DNA from: Cerioporus squamosus
Taxonomy: Eukaryota; Basidiomycota; Agaricomycetes; Polyporales; Polyporaceae
Reading direction: 5' to 3'
Length of the DNA stretch: 64,000 bases
Assembly: GCA_022592435.1 (NCBI GenBank)
Contig: JABYQS010000075.1
Coordinates: forward strand, 1-64,000
Part shown: positions 59,681 through 64,000 of the stretch, piece by piece
Layout of the letters: each line of letters begins with the position of its first letter
Numbering within the stretch: the first letter of the stretch is position 1
Translations under genes and position numbers: made by a program
Notes under the pieces: generated by a model
Seen by the model: only the letters and a program-made list of their open reading frames with translations
What the model was told of the DNA's origin: nothing
Database searches by the model: none

Positions 59681-62600
59681 ATGGCGCAAGCTAAACCTCA
59701 GCACTACTGGCGGCAGCTCAGGTCTGTCCTGACCGCGGGCTTGTGGGATGCACGGACTCCAGCGAAGGACACGCATGGAAGGCCTGTCTCATGGTCCGAC
59801 CTGTTACGCAAGTTCCACAAGCATTGTCCAGGACATCCGGATGTCGCGGAGTTGGCCTCTCAAACCCAAGCCCTGTCTCTCTTACTGTCCGCGAACTACG
59901 ACGGGTTGGATGGGAACAACGTATCGCCTCAAGGTGCGCTGATGCTCGGAGAGGAATGCATGCTGCCGGAGGAGAGGATCGAGGAGGCCATGGCTGGGTA
60001 TACTACACTCAAGCAGCTAGACGCGAGCCGCTCCGATGTACGTGGTGCAGTACGTTCAATGTTACTATCCTCTTTTGACGTGTGCTGTCGTGTCAAAGTC
60101 TACGAAAGCCGCGCTCGCATACTACGCCTACGCGCTGCGGCGCCCGTCGGACTGCCTGGAGCATCTGTCCCAAGTGAAGGACCTCTCGGATGCACAAGGT
60201 TTCGCTTCTACCTCTGGAACGACGCGATCAGCCCCTGCGACGCTGCACGTCCCAGGGACGGGTTCTGACACTTCTCTCTCTTCCTCGTGGACAGGCAGTT
60301 TCGTGTCTACGCAGTCGGCTGCCTCAATAGCGGACATAAGCGAGGGCGGGGCATGGTCCGCCATCGAGCGCATACGAAGCATTTGCATAAAAGGTGGGTG
60401 ACGGTAAGTGCGTCAGGGTCTCGTATGTTAAGATCGTAATTTCCTCAGGCATGTCGTACGAGCTCCTTAACCCGGACGATCCAGAGAAGGCGTTTTCTAC
60501 ATACCTCCTCGCATCGCCGCTCATTTCTGGTGCCGTAGGGGAGATCCCAGCCTCTCTGCCGGCGTCCCTCCCAAACCTGTCCTCGACGTCCGACAATAGT
60601 TCCTTCGCGCGCTACCGTGAGCTGTGGCGCTGGGCGGAGCGTGCGCTCCGACGAGGTATCATTCTCGGCGCACGACTCTGTGACGTCTCGCGCACAGATG
60701 GGCAGAACGGCTCTCTGTGGCAGCTCTTCCAGCAGTACCACGCGTGTAGCGCCAACTGGCCACCCCAGTTCCGCCCAGACCAGCGTTCAGCAATTGTCGT
60801 CCTCCACTTGCGTGCACTCATCCTGAGGGCACGCGCAGCGCCTACCCCGAGACTTGACCGGTCACACCGGTGGATCAGTACCGCGCGCTCGCTGGTGCAG
60901 GAGTATCGTGCTATTCTTAGCATGTGCACGACATTCCCGAAGGCAGGCGAGCGGAACGTCAAGGTGGAAGACCTGGTTGACCTCTCGGTTGCCACTTGGG
61001 AAGCCGACGGTGCTATCGGCGAGTATGCCGGATGGGTCATCGACGTGAGTCCTCAATTTGCTGTAGCTCGGATCCTCCCTGACGAGGATGGTACTTACAG
61101 GTTCTGTGGTGGGCTACGCGCCTCACGTTTAACTCCTTCAGAATATTCCGCCACATGAGTCGACTGTTCTATGTCGCTGGAGATCCCGAACTCGCGAAAC
61201 GGACTCTCCGCCTCTATGTCCAAATCGTGAGCAAAGCAAGGGAGGCGAGGATGGCGGAGGATAAGACTGCAACCGAAGAGACGGACGGCGCGTTCGGTGC
61301 CGGGAAGGACATCGATACCGACCATAACTGGGTACAGACGCTCGTGCAAGGCTCCCGAATGCTGTCAAGGCTGGCTCTTGTTGAGACCGATGCGCGGAAG
61401 GCCGGCGATCAAGCGACAGAGGCCGGAGCAATGCTCGAGAAGGCAAAGACGCGGCTCGACCGGAACGACAGGGTCATGCTCGCTAGCGTGCAGTTGGCAG
61501 AGGCTGTTTGGCACATTGCCACGGCATACACAGGTACCAATTCCTGTAGTTGCGTCCACTTGATGATGTCTTCTTACATCTATGTAGAGCAAGACCCCCA
61601 TACACGAACGCTGCACTTCGAGGAATCGCTCGCACTGCTCAAAGCGTCTCTCGAGAACAACGAGTCTGCGTCGACGCATCACCATCTCGCCCTTGCGCAC
61701 CTTCGTCCAGGCGCATCGCAGGATCTCCAAAGTGCGGTTGTGCATGCTCGTGCAGCGGTAGAAGCAGATCCTGGTGAAGCTCGCCACTGGCACCTCCTCG
61801 GCCTGCTGCTCACTGCTTCAGGCGACTGGCGTGCGGCTAAGGAGGTCCTCGCGATGGGGGCGAGCGTCAGCGAGACTGAGCTTGCGGAAGACGACCCGGA
61901 CCAAGTCGACGGCTTGCCCAGCAATGGCAGCGCCTTGGACGGGGTGCAGGCCCATGACTACGCTGACGCTGCACCTGCAGGAAATGGTCATGCTGTCAAT
62001 GGTGACGTAGCCGAGGATACAGCCTCGATCGGCGAGAGACAGCCTGCTAGGTTACTGGAGGGCGATGCCACCGAGCTTCCGCCCTCTTCAGAGCTGCTCC
62101 AGCCACTGGGCGATCGACCATCATCCAACAGGCAAGATGCGTTCGAGCACGCGCTCCAGCTTAGGATGACGCAACTCACGTTGTCGGAGCACGTCGAGGG
62201 TCCTGAGGGCACTTGTGACAAATGGGTCGACGTCTTCCAATGGTTCTCTGACCGTCGAGGAGTTGCCGCGGACGACCGTGAGTTGTCATCACAATTCATC
62301 ACGAACAACAGCTCATCCTGCTACAGGACGAATGTCTATCGACAGTCGACGTGCCTCGCAGGACATCAGGCCATCGTCGGTCTTCACAGGGGGCGAGAAG
62401 CGTGCCTCCGGTCCGAATGACGTTCGAACGTCGACATTGTTCCCCCCGGTAGTGGAACAACCTGAGCCGACGAATGGAGCCGTCGACGGGCCTGCCATCC
62501 CGATAACCGTCACTCCGGCATCGCCCATGTTGCAGAGCCCAGCACACTCGCGAGACCAGCTGAATGGCGATCGCCGGACTTCGAAGGACACCGCGTCGTC

Positions 62601-63597
62601 AGAGAAGGAGAAGCAACGCCTCTCGGTTGACACCAATCGCGGGAAGGGCAAGAAGGTGCGCGAGGTCTTCATCAGCGGGGTGCACAAGGGGCGTGCGCGT
62701 GTCACGACGATCTCGAAGAAGATTGGGCACAATGTCGGTCGGCACAATAGTATGCACCTGAAACGGTCAAGATCTGCACCAGGTACGTGTTGCCCATTTT
62801 CCTGTCTCTACATGTCTGCATGCTTAGACATCGGCATAGATTTCCACGCGCTCCTAGGCCAGACCCCGTACCAGGCATCGTCCATCCATCTACGACAACA
62901 CCTCAGCATCTACACCTCGCAAGTCGACCTCTCGTCTCTGGAGGCCCCGCCGCCACCTCCTTCCCTACCCCCTCCAGAGCCTAGAGGGCAGACGCTGCCG
63001 CGGCAGAAAGCGCGGGCAGCGAAGGACCGTCGACTGCTGAGCAATCTTTGGCTCATGTCGTCTGCGACCTTCCGGAGATTGGGCAAGATCGAGCAGGCGA
63101 GGGGCGCAATACAGGAAGCGGAGGTTCGAGACGAAAACAATCCCGCAGTTTGGGTGCAGGTACGTCTCCTAGCATTCGTTTCGCTGGACTCACTGCTGAC
63201 TACGGAGGTCATATAGCTCGGGCTGTATCACCTGGCTCTGGACGACGACCGCCGAGCACTGCAGTGCTTCCAGAAAGCACTGTTCATCTCGCCCAACGAT
63301 GTCTCCGCTACGATCCACCTCTGCCGGGTGTACCTCGCTGCCGTCCAAAACCGGGACAAGTCGAAGGACGGCATGGAGCGCGCTGACCGCGACAACGTCG
63401 ACCTCGCCGTCGGTTTGCTCTCAGAGCTGACGAAAGGCGCTGGATGGGACGTTCCGGAAGCGTGGTACTTCCTCGGGAAGATGTACGCGCTGCAGGGCCG
63501 GCAGGACAGGGAACGCGAGTGCTTGTGCTTCGCGCTGACCTTGTCGGAGAACAGGCCGCTTCGGGATCCGGGCACGGCTGTGGGGTGGTGCTTGTGA
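59681..63597 (+). CDS. YPP1: TPR protein of the Ypp1/TTC7 family (PI4-kinase plasma-membrane complex)
   Basis: Ypp1 with Efr3 recruits the Stt4 phosphatidylinositol 4-kinase to the plasma membrane and supports endocytosis. About 1,100 residues in roughly eight exons, all in phase: start MAQAKPQHYWRQLRSVLTAG; STKAALAYYAYALRRPSDCL; RYRELWRWAERALRRGIILG; RHMSRLFYVAGDPELAKRTL with LYVQIVSKAREAR; ALLKASLENNESASTHHHLA, VHARAAVEADPGEARHWHLL. A long Ser/Thr-rich insert follows (RRASQDIRPSSVF; KGKKVREVFISGVHKGRARV). C-terminal TPR pairs are LWLMSSATFRRLGKIEQARG, LYHLALDDDRRALQCFQKAL and YFLGKMYALQGRQDRERECL. The order (helical N half, TPR cluster, large insert, terminal TPRs) fits the family; the gene ends GTAVGWCL. 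Confidence 0.82.
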
Positions 63598-64000
63598 TAT
63601 TGACGTTGAGTTCTCGGATTGCTGGACCGGGGATGGACAAAGGATACCCAACGCGTAGCGGTAGCGTGGACATACTGCTCCCAGCATACTTGGCTTGCTA
63701 ATCTTGGTGCTTCGAAGATATGTTCGTAATACAACCCTATGTGTGTGGGGTCGATCTATCATATATCCGCTAACACTGGCCCGTCATCGTACGCATACCC
63801 AGCCACAACTACTTGTCTCGCGAAGAAGATGGCGACAATTTATGAGGTGAGATTGTATAACAGACAACAGGTCTACCGAACGTACACTTGCGATGCATCG
63901 GTGTTTAAATACATAGCGACGTCGTCGAGCACTTCGCGATAGTCGCTATATAAGTTAGTGAGTCCCCCACCATTCTCGAGAGTTATGTTACGACAATGAT
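63598..64000. other. 3' flank, nothing recognised
   Basis: Sequence after the YPP1 stop to the window end; no supported ORF. Confidence 0.5.

Overview
The window looks like nuclear DNA of a wood-decay basidiomycete, most likely a polypore-type Agaricomycete. The genes are GC-rich and cut by many short introns of about 48-65 nt with GT..AG ends. Both strands are used without operons. The gene set includes a lytic polysaccharide monooxygenase (AA9), a GH79 glucuronidase-type enzyme, a GH18 chitinase, a HET-domain protein, an F-box protein, squalene epoxidase and the mitochondrial succinate dehydrogenase flavoprotein. No rRNA, tRNA, CRISPR array or recognisable transposon was found.

Layout: 1-1536 F-box/LRR-like gene (+); 2867-4935 HET-domain gene (+); 5622-6403 unknown (-); 7572-9444 unknown with two in-frame stops (+); 10275-10542 small secreted protein (-); 11696-14336 GH79 (-); 17117-23510 three tandem seven-transmembrane paralogues (+), the third decayed; 23846-26420 succinate dehydrogenase flavoprotein (-); 26943-28200 AA9 LPMO (-); 29362-30630 short-chain dehydrogenase pseudogene (-); 30953-32569 ornithine cyclodeaminase family (-); 32996-33986 unknown membrane-anchored protein (-); 35735-38537 unknown NLS-rich protein (+); 38846-39483 doubtful gene or remnant (+); 39673-43564 hyaluronan-synthase-like GT2 (-); 47047-48812 GH18 chitinase (+); 49446-51161 squalene epoxidase (+); 52136-53908 Eos1-type N-glycosylation protein (+); 55268-56947 MFS anion transporter (+); 57223-58909 unknown coiled-coil protein (-); 59681-63597 Ypp1/TTC7-type TPR protein (+).

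The genes do not form one pathway. Several act at the cell surface or on polysaccharides (AA9, GH79, GH18, GT2, small secreted protein). Others are housekeeping: SDH, ERG1, EOS1, and YPP1, which anchors PI4-kinase at the plasma membrane.

Two patterns stand out. First, a tandem trio of 7-TM proteins shares exon lengths and phases; one copy uses a GC-AG intron and one is a pseudogene. Second, six otherwise well-formed genes (F-box, HET, GH79, the 36-kb gene, chitinase, the 58-kb gene) each lack exactly one base to stay in frame, several at C or G runs. That looks more like a systematic consensus error than biology. Exon boundaries were assigned by eye from splice signals, reading frame and remembered family patterns.
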